In this document: positions 37,013 through 46,246 of the stretch, one piece after another | Position numbering within the stretch: the first letter of the stretch is position 1 | Layout: every line of letters begins with the position of its first letter | NCBI GenBank assembly: GCA_028288765.1 | Contig: JAQGHQ010000478.1 | Span: forward strand, 1 to 64,000 | Length of the DNA: 64,000 nt | Direction of reading: 5' to 3' | Source of the DNA: Gemmataceae bacterium | GTDB lineage: Bacteria; Planctomycetota; Planctomycetia; Gemmatales; Gemmataceae | Program-made: the position numbers and the translations under genes | The notes under the pieces: generated by a model | Databases searched by the model: none | Told to the model about the DNA's origin: nothing | What the model saw: only the letters and a program-made list of their open reading frames with translations

Positions 37013-37669
37013 TCAGTACGGGCTGGTCGTCCCGTTCAGCTTCGGCCCGGAGACCGGGGTAACCGGGAGGGCCGGCACGACGACCGCACCCGGGGTCGGG
37101 ATGGAGATCGACGGCACCGCGCCGGCGTCGGCCCCGTTGCCGCTGACCTTCGGCGGGGCGACCTTGGGGATCTCCTTCGGCTTCGGCATTTCCTTCGGCG
37201 GGTCGGCCGAGGGCGGCACGGCCGGAGCCGCACCCGGGGGGAGCGGCGCCGCGCACCCGGCGATGGCGGGGGTGCCGACCGCGCACCCGTCGCAGCCGCC
37301 GCAGTCGGCCTTGTGGTGCTTCCCGAACTTGCTCTTCAGGCGGTCGAGCAGGCTCGGCCGGGCGGACCCACAGTCGTTACACGGCGCCGGGGCGCAGGTC
37401 GCGCACGGGGCCGGCGCACACCCGCAGGCGGCGCTCTTGTGCTTCCCGCACAGGCCGCCACCCATCCGGCTCTTGAGCCGGTCGAACAGGCCGGCCTTGC
37501 TCCCGGCGCACGGGTCGCAACACCCCCCGCTCACGACCGGGCCGCACCCGCCCGGCCCGCACCCGGGTCCGGCGCTGACCACCGCCGGCGGTGGGGCGAC
37601 GGGCGCACCTGGGGCCGCGTCCGCCCCGGCCAGTATCGTGGAGGTCATCATCAATAGCGCGGCATTCAC
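37013..37669 (-). CDS. Cysteine-rich secreted protein
   Basis: A 218-residue protein starting at a GTG; the best ribosome binding site AAAGGAGG lies just before it, inside the longer ATG-initiated frame, so the GTG is preferred. The signal peptide ends near GADA. The mature part holds about 20 cysteines, mostly in CG, GC and CxxC pairs, in two diverged copies of a module beginning L-L/F-D-R-L-K-S. The last 70 residues are Pro/Ala/Lys-rich. Envelope proteins of this kind are common in planctomycetes; disulfide or metal binding is likely. Confidence 0.72.
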   Translation of the reverse strand: MNAALLMMTSTILAGADAAPGAPVAPPPAVVSAGPGCGPGGCGPVVSGGCCDPCAGSKAGLFDRLKSRMGGGLCGKHKSAACGCAPAPCATCAPAPCNDCGSARPSLLDRLKSKFGKHHKADCGGCDGCAVGTPAIAGCAAPLPPGAAPAVPPSADPPKEMPKPKEIPKVAPPKVSGNGADAGAVPSISIPTPGAVVVPALPVTPVSGPKLNGTTSPY

Positions 37670-38146
37670 GAGAGCTGTCCTCCTTTCGCGGGCCAAAAAA
37701 TGCTGATTCGAGACAGCCGGTCCGGCCCGTGGGTCCGCTCCTGCACCAGCGCCACCGGGCCGGAGCGGAAACGGCCGGGGCCACGATCTTGCACGATTTG
37801 GAATCGACGCGACATGACGGAGTTCGTAATCCCTCTGCCCGAAATCCGGGCACGAATGCGGCCTTCTAAGGCGGGTGGTATCACCGACGAAGAGGTTGAG
37901 TCAATCTCCGGAAATGTCGCGCAGCTGGGGCCGACAGAACCGGCAAAGTCGTGGGCTTGTACCGGCCCGAACGATCAGGGACTTTGCTCCGGCCCATGCC
38001 GGCCTTGCCCGAGAGGTGTACATCAGTTCTAACTGAGGGGATCGGTGGATTCCGGTCGGTCGAGGTCGGCCGCGACCCACGCCCCTTCAGGGGACTATTG
38101 TGAGACTGACCCCGAGGTGATCGACCGGCTGGAAGGACGGCTCCCC
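37670..38146. other. Intergenic region before recJ
   Basis: About 475 bp between divergent genes. It should contain the promoters of both. I see no repeat, RNA structure or convincing gene in it; the ATG frame extending recJ from 38045 has no homology in its first 34 codons. Confidence 0.45.
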
Positions 38147-39928
38147 GTGTCCCGAGTCGAGAAAGTCTGGCACCTGCTTCCGTCCGACCCGGACGCGATG
38201 AACCGCCTCGCCGCCGCCGCCCGGGTGGCGCCGGTGGTCGCCCAGCTGCTGCTGAACCGGGGCGTGTCCGACCCCGGCCTGGCCCGCCGGTTCCTCGACG
38301 CCCCGCTCTCCGCCCTGCATCCGCCAGACTCCCTTCCCAATGTCCCGGCCGCCGCCGACCGACTCTACCGGGCTGTGACCGAGAAGCGGAAGATTTGCGT
38401 TTACGGCGACTACGACGTGGACGGCGTAACCGGCACCTCCATCCTCCTCCAGCTGCTCACCCGGCTCGGGGCGGACGTCGAGTTCCACGTCCCTCTGCGG
38501 CTGGCCGAAGGGTACGGCCTCAACGGCGACAAGCTCGGCGAGCTCCGGGCCCAGGGCGTCGCGGTGGTCGTGAGCGTGGACTGTGGGATCGCGAGCATCG
38601 AGGAAGCGGTCGAAGCCCGGCGGCTCGGACTCGAACTGATCATCACCGACCACCACGAGATGAAGACCCGCGACGGCAGCCCGCTCCTCCCGGACGCCGA
38701 AGTGCTGGTTCACCCGCGGTTGCCGGGCAGCACCTACCCGTTCGACGGCCTGTCGGGGGCGGGGGTGGCGTTCAAGCTGGCCTGGGCGGTGGCCCAGCGG
38801 GCGAGCGGGGCCGACCGGGTCTCCGATAGCCTTCGCGAGTTCCTCCTCGACGCGGTCGGGCTCGCCGCCCTCGGCCTGGTGGCCGACGTGGTGCCGCTCC
38901 AGGACGAGAACCGCATCTTCGTCCGGCACGGGCTCGAACGGATCAAAACCCACCCGTCTGTCGGGTTGCAGGCCCTGATGGAGGCCGCGCAGCTCGGCAA
39001 GGGAAAGCCGATCACGGCGGAAGACGTCGGCTTCCGGCTGGCCCCCCGGCTGAACGCCGCCGGCCGGTTGGGGTGTGCCCGCCTGGCGGTGGAGCTGCTC
39101 ACCACCAAGAATGCCGCCAAGGCCCGGGAGCTGGCCGAGTACCTGGAACGCCAGAACGAGCAGCGGCAGGGTCTGGAACGGAAGATCACGGCCCAGGCGA
39201 AGGAACTGCTGGACGGGGTCGACCTCGCGAAAACGGCCGGGATCGTCCTCTCCTCGGCGGACTGGCACCAGGGGGTTGTCGGGATCGTCGCCGGGCGGCT
39301 GGCCGAACACTTCGCCCGCCCCGCCCTGGTGATGGCGGTCAAGGCCGACGAGGGGATCGCGATCGGGTCGGGCCGGTCGGTCCCGGGATTCCCACTACAC
39401 GAAGCCCTGAAGGCGTGCGAAGCCCACCTGATCGGTCACGGCGGCCACGCGGCGGCGGCCGGGTTCAAGCTGAGACCGGAGAACATCGACGCCTTCCGCG
39501 AGGCGTTCAACGCCTACGCGACGGCCCACTTCCCGGGCGGAACACCCCCGGCCCCGCGGCTGACCCTCGACGCCGAGGTCCCGCTCAGCGCGCTGACGTG
39601 GGGGCTGATCCGCGACATCGACAAGCTGGAACCCTACGGCGCGCAAAACCCGAAACCGAAGTTTCTGGCGTCGGGCCTGAAGGCGGAGGCCGTCCGCCGG
39701 ATCGGCAGCGGCGAGGTGCAGCGGCACATGGACTTCCGGGTGCGCCAGGGAGAAACGACGCTCCGCTGTGTGGCCTGGGGGATGGCCGACCGAATGGACG
39801 AACTGGTCTCGGCCGGAGGGGACTGCTGCCTCGCCTTCACTCCGAAAGTGAACGAGTGGCGGGGCGAACGGAAGATCGAGCTCCACGTCATCGACCTGAA
39901 GCCCGGGCAGTCTGTCCAGCTGGGCTGA
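38147..39928 (+). CDS. recJ: Single-stranded-DNA-specific exonuclease RecJ
   Basis: A 593-residue 5'-3' ssDNA exonuclease used in recombination and mismatch repair. The DHH-family metal motifs are intact: D88-Y-D90-V-D92-G and T-D168-H169-H170. The DHHA1 domain (GRSVPGFPLHEAL, GHGGHAAAAGFKL) and the C-terminal OB-fold are present. Length is normal. The GTG at 38147 is chosen because GGAAGGA lies nine bases upstream and family sequence begins directly after it (VEKVWHLLPSDPDAM). Confidence 0.93.
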   Translation: MSRVEKVWHLLPSDPDAMNRLAAAARVAPVVAQLLLNRGVSDPGLARRFLDAPLSALHPPDSLPNVPAAADRLYRAVTEKRKICVYGDYDVDGVTGTSILLQLLTRLGADVEFHVPLRLAEGYGLNGDKLGELRAQGVAVVVSVDCGIASIEEAVEARRLGLELIITDHHEMKTRDGSPLLPDAEVLVHPRLPGSTYPFDGLSGAGVAFKLAWAVAQRASGADRVSDSLREFLLDAVGLAALGLVADVVPLQDENRIFVRHGLERIKTHPSVGLQALMEAAQLGKGKPITAEDVGFRLAPRLNAAGRLGCARLAVELLTTKNAAKARELAEYLERQNEQRQGLERKITAQAKELLDGVDLAKTAGIVLSSADWHQGVVGIVAGRLAEHFARPALVMAVKADEGIAIGSGRSVPGFPLHEALKACEAHLIGHGGHAAAAGFKLRPENIDAFREAFNAYATAHFPGGTPPAPRLTLDAEVPLSALTWGLIRDIDKLEPYGAQNPKPKFLASGLKAEAVRRIGSGEVQRHMDFRVRQGETTLRCVAWGMADRMDELVSAGGDCCLAFTPKVNEWRGERKIELHVIDLKPGQSVQLG

Positions 39929-39950
39929 GGTCGGGCCGCGGATTCGGCGA

Positions 39951-39979
39951 AGGAACCCGCGGCCTCCCGGCGGGTTCCT
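39951..39979 (+). terminator. Hairpin downstream of recJ
   Basis: A perfect 10-bp stem (39951-39960 with 39970-39979) and a 9-nt loop, 22 bp after the recJ stop. No T-run follows on either strand, so it may be a weak or factor-assisted terminator shared with the convergent cytochrome gene. Confidence 0.5.
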
Positions 39980-40069
39980 CGCAATTACGACGATTCGGTC
40001 CGCGCTGGGCGAACTGTTCAACACGGCAAACCGGATTCTCAGTTCCCAGCCAGCTGATCCCGCCGGCTC

Positions 40070-40450
40070 TCACTTCAACCCCGACATGAACTCCAAGACC
40101 GAAGTCATCTCCTCGGGCTTGAGCTTTCCATCGAACGCGGGCATCTTGGAATCGGGTTTATGGGCCTTCGGGTTATTTACGTGCTCGGCCAGCCACGCTT
40201 TGGTGTGAGCCGGGTCGGCACCGACCTTCGACAGGCTCGGCCCGCCCATCTTGCCCTGCGGCCCGGGGCCGGATGCGGCGGCGTTTCCGACCGAGTGGCA
40301 TTTGGCACAGTTCTGGTCGAATACCGCGTTCCCGGAACTGGCCACGACCGGCACGACGGGCGTCGTCGGTTCTGATTTCCCACACCCGAGCACGCACCCC
40401 ACCGAGCTCACGACCGCCGTCCAGGCGGCCAGGCGATACGAAATGATCAC
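40070..40450 (-). CDS. Cytochrome c lipoprotein
   Basis: A 126-residue protein. It starts at a GTG preceded by GGGAGG. The signal peptide leads to a lipobox around VLGCGKS, so it is probably membrane-tethered. One c-type heme site, N-C-A-K-C-H, follows, with the sixth-ligand Met likely in KMPAFDGKL. It is a small class I mono-heme cytochrome that likely carries electrons in the periplasm. It converges with recJ. Confidence 0.85.
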   Translation of the reverse strand: MIISYRLAAWTAVVSSVGCVLGCGKSEPTTPVVPVVASSGNAVFDQNCAKCHSVGNAAASGPGPQGKMGGPSLSKVGADPAHTKAWLAEHVNNPKAHKPDSKMPAFDGKLKPEEMTSVLEFMSGLK

Positions 40451-40832
40451 GACGCACTTCCCTCCCGAAGACAACAGGGATGAACGCTTTGAAACGAATC
40501 GGCTCCACTGGTGATCGCTCACCCGGCGAGGCGGCGATTATCTGCCAGGGCTATTGAAGAGTCAATGAGTGACCGGCCCATTCTCGCGGCCGGTGTCTCC
40601 GACCTGTTGACCGGCAGACCGGCATTGAGGTCTTGCGGAACGATTACGGTGTGACTAGCGCGGTGGGTTCGTTCAAGGAGTCCGAGAACGGCCTCGAATC
40701 GTTCTGGCGGCGGGTACGGCGGTGGACTTCGTGCTCGTCCCCTGACGCCCGGCCCGAGCCGCCTTCCTTGGCGGCTTCGGGAGCCGGTGACGGGCGGACG
40801 CCCACGCACCAGGCTATCGGTTAGGTCCCTAC
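40451..40832. other. Intergenic region with one hairpin
   Basis: About 380 bp between two minus-strand genes. The only structure seen is a hairpin (CCCGAGCCGCC and GGCGGCTTCGGG) at about 40753-40781. It sits downstream of the cytochrome promoter region and upstream of nothing on the plus strand; it may terminate an opposing transcript. Confidence 0.4.
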
Positions 40833-41189
40833 TTATTTGCTCTGCTGGGCCGCCAATCTCTGGGCGGCCTGGAGCTGCGCGGCTTGCAGTTGGGCCGCCT
40901 GGAGTTGCGCGGCCTGCAGTTGGACCGCCTGGAGCTGCGCGCCTTGCAGTTGAGCCGCCTGGAGCTGCGCGGCCTGCAGTCGGGTCAAATACGCCTGCTG
41001 GGCAGCGAGTTGCTGGTACGCCGCGGGGTTACTCGTCATGCCGCGCATGGTCTGCAACTGCGAGCCGGTCTGCCCCCCCCCACAACCGCGGCCCCCTCCT
41101 CCCCGCGGGCCCTGCGCGACCGCCCCACCGGCGAACCACGCGACTAAACCGACCGCCAAGGCGGTCTTCACGCACAGTCGACTTGTCAT
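40833..41189 (-). CDS. Secreted Ala-Gln-Leu repeat protein
   Basis: A 118-residue protein with a signal peptide ending at GGAVAQ, then a short Gly/Arg/Cys stretch, then nine or so back-to-back copies of a five-residue unit of the type A-A-Q-L-Q (residues 66-112). At the DNA level the repeat is about 15 bp, with a 30-bp superperiod of nearly identical units. The pattern A-x-L-x-x fits the pentapeptide-repeat consensus loosely but could also make a Leu-zipper-like helix. GGAAGGA precedes the ATG. No function assigned. Confidence 0.72.
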   Translation of the reverse strand: MTSRLCVKTALAVGLVAWFAGGAVAQGPRGGGGRGCGGGQTGSQLQTMRGMTSNPAAYQQLAAQQAYLTRLQAAQLQAAQLQGAQLQAVQLQAAQLQAAQLQAAQLQAAQRLAAQQSK

Positions 41190-41501
41190 CCGATTCCGTC
41201 CTTCCAGAAGGTTGTGACGTGTGACTCGACCCGCCCGCCGGCGCTTTGGTGTGCCGACGCCCGGACAGGGTTGTGAGGCAGTCCGGATCTGCCCGCCACC
41301 CCCGAGCCCGGCCTGTCCCGGCGGCCCGGCCGCCTTCGCGCGGAAACGGCGTCTCGCCGATCGGTCCCGGAGGATTTCCGGGGCCGGGCGGCGGGCGGGC
41401 CTCGTGGCCGGTCGATTTCGCCCCCGTTCCGCACGTCCATCCTCCGGGCGAGGGCGCGGGGGTGTCGTTACCGGAACGCGGCAAACGGTTGTCGGAATGC
41501 G
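41190..41501. other. Intergenic region, nothing recognised
   Basis: About 310 bp between the repeat protein's start and the stop of the AraC-type gene. It has no repeat, hairpin or coding signal that I can support; it presumably carries the repeat gene's promoter. Confidence 0.4.
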
Positions 41502-42785
41502 TCAACCCGGGCGGAATGTCGCGCGGAACTGGACGGGACTGAGGCCCGTCTTGTGGCGGAATGTGACGGACAGGTGGCGGGCGTCGCTGAACCCGGCGGC
41601 CCGGGCGACCTCCTTCACGGTGAGGTCCGTTTCGGCCAGCAGATACCGGGCACGGTCGACCCGCTGCCGGAGGACTTCGGCGAGCGGGCCGTGCCCGAGT
41701 GTGGCCCGGAACCGCCGTTCCAGTGACGACCGCGACAGCCCGCCGGCCGCCGCGATCTGATCGACCCCGACCCGTTCCGTCGCGTGGTCGCGGATGAACC
41801 GGAGGGCGGCGGCCAGGTCCGGGTCCGGCACGGCCGTCGGGTCGGTCGACCTGCGCCCGACGACCCCGAACGGCGGGATCTCGATCCGGCCGGCCGGGGG
41901 CGGGCCGCCGGCCATCAACCCGTCCAGGACGCGGGCGGCCTCGTACCCGACTGCCACCAGCGGCGCGCCGACACTGGAGAGGGGCGGCTGGGCGGCGGTA
42001 CAGAGGAACTCGTCGTTCAACGCTCCTAACAGGGCAACGTCCTCGGGGACCCGGAGCCCGATCGTGCGGCAGGCTTCGGCGAGCCGGTGGGCGAGCGCGT
42101 CGTGGGCCGCGAACACCGCCGCCGGGCGCGGGAGGGCGGATAGCCACTCGGCCGCGGCCCGTTCCCCGCCCGCGTTCACCTGGTAGGGGCAGTCGAACAC
42201 CCCGGGCGGGGCGACCTCGCACCCGAACCCGGCCCGGCGCAGGCGCCCCACGAACCCCTCCCCCACCCGCCGCCCGGTTGGCGTGGCCGCGTCGCCCACG
42301 TACCCGAACCGGCGGCGATTCAGCCGGAGGAGGTGATCGGCGGCGGTCTGCCCGACGGCGATCGGGTCCAGACCGACCCGGGCGAACGGCAGGTCGTCCA
42401 GGTCGTAAGCGGTATCGACCACCGGCCCGCCCCAGGCTCTCAACCCGACCGCCGCGGCGGCCGTCCGGACCATCGCGATCACCCCATCCGGCCGCGCGGC
42501 GAGAGCGACCCCCACGTCCTCCTCGACGTTCAGCGAGATCGCCCACCCCCCGACCGCGTTGCCGTACCGGTACACGCCGCGGACGATATCCGGCCACGGC
42601 CCGAGCCGGAGCGGGAACGAGAGGGTAACCCGCCTGGGTGTCAGCCCGGGCGCAGCCTCCCCGGCCGGGCGGGTTGCGGGACGAACCAGACGTGGGTCGG
42701 ACTCCCAGCCCGGGAGATCGACGCAGGGACGCCTTAGATCCGCATGCCTCACGGGAGATTGGCCTCCGGCGGCGCGATATGGCAC
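41502..42785 (-). CDS. XylR-like AraC family regulator
   Basis: A 427-residue fusion of a periplasmic-binding-protein-like sugar sensor (residues 55-310, with FGYVGDAATPTGRRVGEGF) and a C-terminal AraC DNA-binding domain with two helix-turn-helix motifs (VKEVARAAGFSDARHLSVTF). This is the XylR/LacI-AraC hybrid layout that responds to a sugar inside the cell. Sequence before residue 50 looks unlike the family, so the start is doubtful: the ATG at 42785 has no clear binding site, and a GTG at 42752 follows GGAGG. No sugar operon is next to it, so the target is unknown. Confidence 0.85.
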   Translation of the reverse strand: MPYRAAGGQSPVRHADLRRPCVDLPGWESDPRLVRPATRPAGEAAPGLTPRRVTLSFPLRLGPWPDIVRGVYRYGNAVGGWAISLNVEEDVGVALAARPDGVIAMVRTAAAAVGLRAWGGPVVDTAYDLDDLPFARVGLDPIAVGQTAADHLLRLNRRRFGYVGDAATPTGRRVGEGFVGRLRRAGFGCEVAPPGVFDCPYQVNAGGERAAAEWLSALPRPAAVFAAHDALAHRLAEACRTIGLRVPEDVALLGALNDEFLCTAAQPPLSSVGAPLVAVGYEAARVLDGLMAGGPPPAGRIEIPPFGVVGRRSTDPTAVPDPDLAAALRFIRDHATERVGVDQIAAAGGLSRSSLERRFRATLGHGPLAEVLRQRVDRARYLLAETDLTVKEVARAAGFSDARHLSVTFRHKTGLSPVQFRATFRPG

Positions 42786-42856
42786 TACTCGGAAGGGTAT
42801 CGGCGGTAGTCAACACCCTGCCGCGCGAAACCGCGGCCGCATATCTGATCCGGCAA

Positions 42857-43300
42857 ATGCTCGCTTGAGGTGGTGAAGACCCGAGTCCCGGTCGGGGTGA
42901 TGGCACCGACGGAGATGATGAGGGATGTGCCCGAACAGCGGGGCATGTCCCCGAAGGACTACCGGGACAAGCACGCTTATGGCCCGGACGGGCGGATTAC
43001 GTCCTGCGCGGAGCGGAACCTGCTGAACCGGCGGGGCGATCGGTACTCGCGACAACATCCTGGTCCACGAGTTCGCACGCGCGGTCCACCACTTCCGGAT
43101 CGGGAGTCTCGACCCGGAGTTCGAGGCCCGGCCCGTCGATCAAGGTCTGTGGAAGGACACTTACGCGGCGACGAACCAGCCGGAGTACTGGGCCGAGGGA
43201 GCCCGATCGTACTCCGGCTGCAATGCCCTACCGAACAAGGTGGCTCACGACGACGTGAACACCCGAGAAAACTCCAGATGTACGACCCGGGTCTCGGGGC
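42857..43300 (+). pseudogene. Broken metallopeptidase-like gene
   Basis: Three frames together encode one protein-like sequence. The first reads VGVMAPTEMMRDVPEQRGMS to CAERNLLNRRGDRYS; after a shift near 43048 the second reads DNILVHEFARAVHHF to NQPEYWAEGARS and VAHDDVNTRE; near 43265 it returns to the first frame with KLQMYDPGLGAGE. The N-terminus is missing and the zinc motif is H-E-F-A-R, lacking the second His of HExxH. The protein resembles a family of planctomycete secreted metallopeptidases. Confidence 0.75.
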
Positions 43301-43326
43301 CGGGGAGCGGCCCCACCGACCCGGCC

Positions 43327-45027
43327 TTACTTCCCCTCGAAATCCTTGGCGAACGCCTTCGGGCTCAGCTCCTCGCCGGTGGCGTGCTTGGTCAGGGCCT
43401 TCCAGTCGAGCGTCCGGCCGGGCTCGAACACCTTCTTCTTCATGAACGCCCCGACCCCCTTCTCGCCGATGTAGGTCACCGTCCGCGGGTCCGCGCTGAA
43501 CACCTCCTGGGACAGGGCGTGGTGGACCTGGGAGGCGAACAGCTGGCCCATCATGTAGTTGTGGTAGTACACCGGCGCGCTGCAGATGTGGATCTTGCTC
43601 GCGTAGTCCGGGGCGGTCCGGCCCTTGGGCCGCTTCACCTGCTGGTACTTCTCCACCAGGTCCCACCAGAGGGCGCTCAGGTCCTGGCCGGGGTTCTCGT
43701 ACATCCCCTTCTCGAACCGCAGCATCACCTGGCACCACCGGCTGAAGATCAACAGCTGGTTCCGCCGCACCTTCGCGGCCGCGTCCTCGAACGCCTGCGC
43801 GTTCTCGACCCTCACCCCCATCTTCTCCAGCCACGCCCGCGACTTGCTGAACCGCTCGAACTGCATCGCCACCCCCTCGGTGGTGAGGATGTGCGACTCG
43901 GCCCGGAGCACGTACGGCAACGCCTTCGGGATGTTCTTGCTCGAATACACCGAGTGCCCGAGCTCGTGCAACATCGTCCCCATCCAGTACTCGTTCGGGA
44001 CGATGTTGGCGAGCACCCGGACGTCGCCCTCGCGGTCGATGTCCGAGCAGAAGGCGTGCGGGCTCTTCCCCTTCTTCTCGTGCAGATCGCTCCGGGCGAT
44101 CACGTCGTCGACCGGCAGGCCGATCCCCTTGTAGAACGCCTTGCACAGCTCCAGGATGTCCGCCCGCTTGTACGGCTCGTCGAGGTCCGCCTTGAATACC
44201 GCCGGGGATTCCTGGAAGAACGGGTCGTGGTAGTGCCACGGCATCAGGTCGGCCGGCTGTACCCCGCAGGTCTTGGCCAGCCGCTCGTCGATCTCGGCCT
44301 TGGCCGCGGTGAACGGCCCCTTCGTCAGGCCGTCGAGGTCGTCGAACAGTTTCAGGAGTTCGTCGCCCTTCTGCTCGTTGAGGGTGAGCATCAGGGCGTG
44401 GAAGTTCGGGAAGCCGAGCTTCTTCGCCATGTCGTTCCGGTGCCCGACCAACTCCTTCAGATCGGCCTCGACCGCCTTCCCGACCCCCTTGCTCGCCTCC
44501 CACACCTTCCGGCGGACGTCCGAGTCGGTCGAGTTCTTGAGGACGCCGCGGACCTCGCTGTCGGGCATCTCCTTCCCGTCCACCTTCGCCCGGAAGATGT
44601 TGAACTGCTGTTCGACCGCGTTCGACTTCGCGGTGATCCGCTTGAGCAGGTCGGGGTCGACCTGCTTTTCCAGGTAGGCGAGGTACAGGAGGTCGATCTG
44701 CCGGCCGAGGAGCGGGTCCAGGGCGCCCCCCTTGTCGCGGGCCTCCTTGATCGCCTTGAGCCGGGCGAAGGTCGGCTTGTCGGACAGGGCGGCGTCGATC
44801 TCGTTCTGGGCCTCTTCCTTCTTCTTGAAGTCCTCGTCCCGGCCGCTGATGTTGGCGTTCCACCACGCGATACCGGCCCGGACCTCCAGCGGTTTCACCT
44901 TCGCCTCGTGGTCGGCGATGAACTTCTTGGCGTCGTCGGCCGGGTCGGCGGAGGCGGTATCGGGGGTCAGCAGTCCGGCCACGGCGGCACCTCCGGCGAG
45001 CAGGAAAGAGCGGCGGTCGGGGGTCAT
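43327..45027 (-). CDS. M2 family metallopeptidase (peptidyl-dipeptidase)
   Basis: A 566-residue secreted zinc peptidase related to angiotensin-converting enzyme. The N-terminus DRRSFLLAGGAAVAGLL is a twin-arginine type export signal. The zinc site H354-E-L-G-H358 is followed 26 residues later by E384 in TEGVAMQF, exactly the M2 spacing. The length is close to the single catalytic domain. It should remove dipeptides from peptide C-termini in the periplasm. The ATG at 45027 follows GGGAG; an upstream GTG is two codons earlier. Confidence 0.9.
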   Translation of the reverse strand: MTPDRRSFLLAGGAAVAGLLTPDTASADPADDAKKFIADHEAKVKPLEVRAGIAWWNANISGRDEDFKKKEEAQNEIDAALSDKPTFARLKAIKEARDKGGALDPLLGRQIDLLYLAYLEKQVDPDLLKRITAKSNAVEQQFNIFRAKVDGKEMPDSEVRGVLKNSTDSDVRRKVWEASKGVGKAVEADLKELVGHRNDMAKKLGFPNFHALMLTLNEQKGDELLKLFDDLDGLTKGPFTAAKAEIDERLAKTCGVQPADLMPWHYHDPFFQESPAVFKADLDEPYKRADILELCKAFYKGIGLPVDDVIARSDLHEKKGKSPHAFCSDIDREGDVRVLANIVPNEYWMGTMLHELGHSVYSSKNIPKALPYVLRAESHILTTEGVAMQFERFSKSRAWLEKMGVRVENAQAFEDAAAKVRRNQLLIFSRWCQVMLRFEKGMYENPGQDLSALWWDLVEKYQQVKRPKGRTAPDYASKIHICSAPVYYHNYMMGQLFASQVHHALSQEVFSADPRTVTYIGEKGVGAFMKKKVFEPGRTLDWKALTKHATGEELSPKAFAKDFEGK

Positions 45028-45091
45028 CAGCACTCCCGGATCAGGGGGTCGGTGGTGGGGGTCACTCCCCGGTCCCCGGCGGGGAGCGGGG

Positions 45092-46009
45092 TCAGGTGGA
45101 GTAGACCCATTTTCCGAGGACGAGGGCGGGGGGCAACAACAAAAGGACGAACAACCCGGGGGCGCCGACGAACGCGGTCGCGAGGACGGCGTCGAGGGCG
45201 ACGAGACCGAGGACGCACCTCTTTACCGCCCGCTGGACTTCCTTCGGCCCCGGCGTCCGGACGGCTTGCGCGACCGGTACACCGACCAGGAACCCGAACG
45301 CGACGAGCAGGTACGGGAAGAGGACCGCCCCGGGACCGGGCGACTCCGGCAGGCGGGCCCGGAGGGTGAGGGCGAGTACGAGCGCCGCCCCGATGACCCC
45401 GGCCGCGGCGAGTAAGTGCCACCGCCGGCTCGCGCCGGCCTCGGTCCGGGCAAACCATGTTACGCCGACGATGTAGACCCCGACAACGCCGGCGACGTGA
45501 ACCCGCATCCCCGTGTTCAACGCCTCGTCGGGAATGACGGTCAGCCCGAGGAAAACGTTGAGGAACCGGCACGCGGCCATCGCGACCGGCCCGATCGGGG
45601 TCCGTTTCAGCCAGGCGTCGTAGAGCAGGACGGCCGACGCGAGAGCAACACCGATCACCACCGCCCCGGCCAGGACGGCGAACCCGAGCCCGGCGAACAC
45701 GAGAAAACTCCCCAGGATCGCGGCGCTGCGGAGCGTAACTCTGCGGGACGGGAGCGGTCGGAAGGGCCGGTCGCGGGTGTCCTCGGCGACGTCGAACACG
45801 TCGTTCCAGACCATCCCGGAGAGGTAGAGGCATCCGGACGCGAGGGCGAGGAGAGCGACGGCCCCAGCAAATTCGCCCGCCGGCCGACCGGGGCCGACCG
45901 AAACACCGACGCATGCCGCCAGGGCAATATCCGCGAACGCGGTGAACACGTTCGGGAGCCGCAACAGCTGCGCATAAGCGAGAAGACGGGGGTGCGGGGC
46001 AAGGGACAT
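45092..46009 (-). CDS. UbiA-family prenyltransferase-like protein
   Basis: A 305-residue integral membrane protein with eight or nine hydrophobic helices. The first substrate-binding motif is N-D-V-F-D-V-A-E-D-T-R-D-R-P-F-R-P-L-P-S, a UbiA signature; the second Asp-rich motif is weaker (YDAWLKRTPIGPVAMAACR). It may attach a prenyl chain to an aromatic or other acceptor. The start is the ATG at 46009; a longer frame upstream runs into direct repeats and is rejected. No ribosome binding site is obvious. Confidence 0.82.
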   Translation of the reverse strand: MSLAPHPRLLAYAQLLRLPNVFTAFADIALAACVGVSVGPGRPAGEFAGAVALLALASGCLYLSGMVWNDVFDVAEDTRDRPFRPLPSRRVTLRSAAILGSFLVFAGLGFAVLAGAVVIGVALASAVLLYDAWLKRTPIGPVAMAACRFLNVFLGLTVIPDEALNTGMRVHVAGVVGVYIVGVTWFARTEAGASRRWHLLAAAGVIGAALVLALTLRARLPESPGPGAVLFPYLLVAFGFLVGVPVAQAVRTPGPKEVQRAVKRCVLGLVALDAVLATAFVGAPGLFVLLLLPPALVLGKWVYST

Positions 46010-46132
46010 AAGCAAATCGTACTGAAACCGAAGGGCTCGAACCCTGTGGCTCCTGATCGGAAAAGACGGAACTGGTCGCCCGCTCTCAACACGGAAGGTG
46101 CCGAAGGGGTCGCCGCAACGGTGTGCTCGGGC

Positions 46133-46246
46133 GCGGTGGTTTTCGCCCCGGCAGCGGGCGAACGCCGCTCCGCGGCTCCCAATCGGGCGGGCGGTGGTTT
46201 TCGCCCCGGCGGGGCGGGGGCCGGTAGCCCGGGATAAAATCCCGGG
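46133..46246. repeat. Direct repeat pair and small palindrome
   Basis: The 20-bp sequence GCGGTGGTTTTCGCCCCGGC occurs at 46133-46152 and again at 46191-46210, 58 bp apart. A perfect palindrome, CCCGGGAT-AAA-ATCCCGGG, lies at 46228-46246. These fill the 46010-46458 gap with the promoter of the next gene; otherwise I see nothing there. Confidence 0.6.

Noticed and set aside
43240-45369. A 709-residue plus-strand frame over the M2 peptidase gene
   Set aside because: Antisense shadow; the minus-strand product has the exact M2 zinc motif and export signal.
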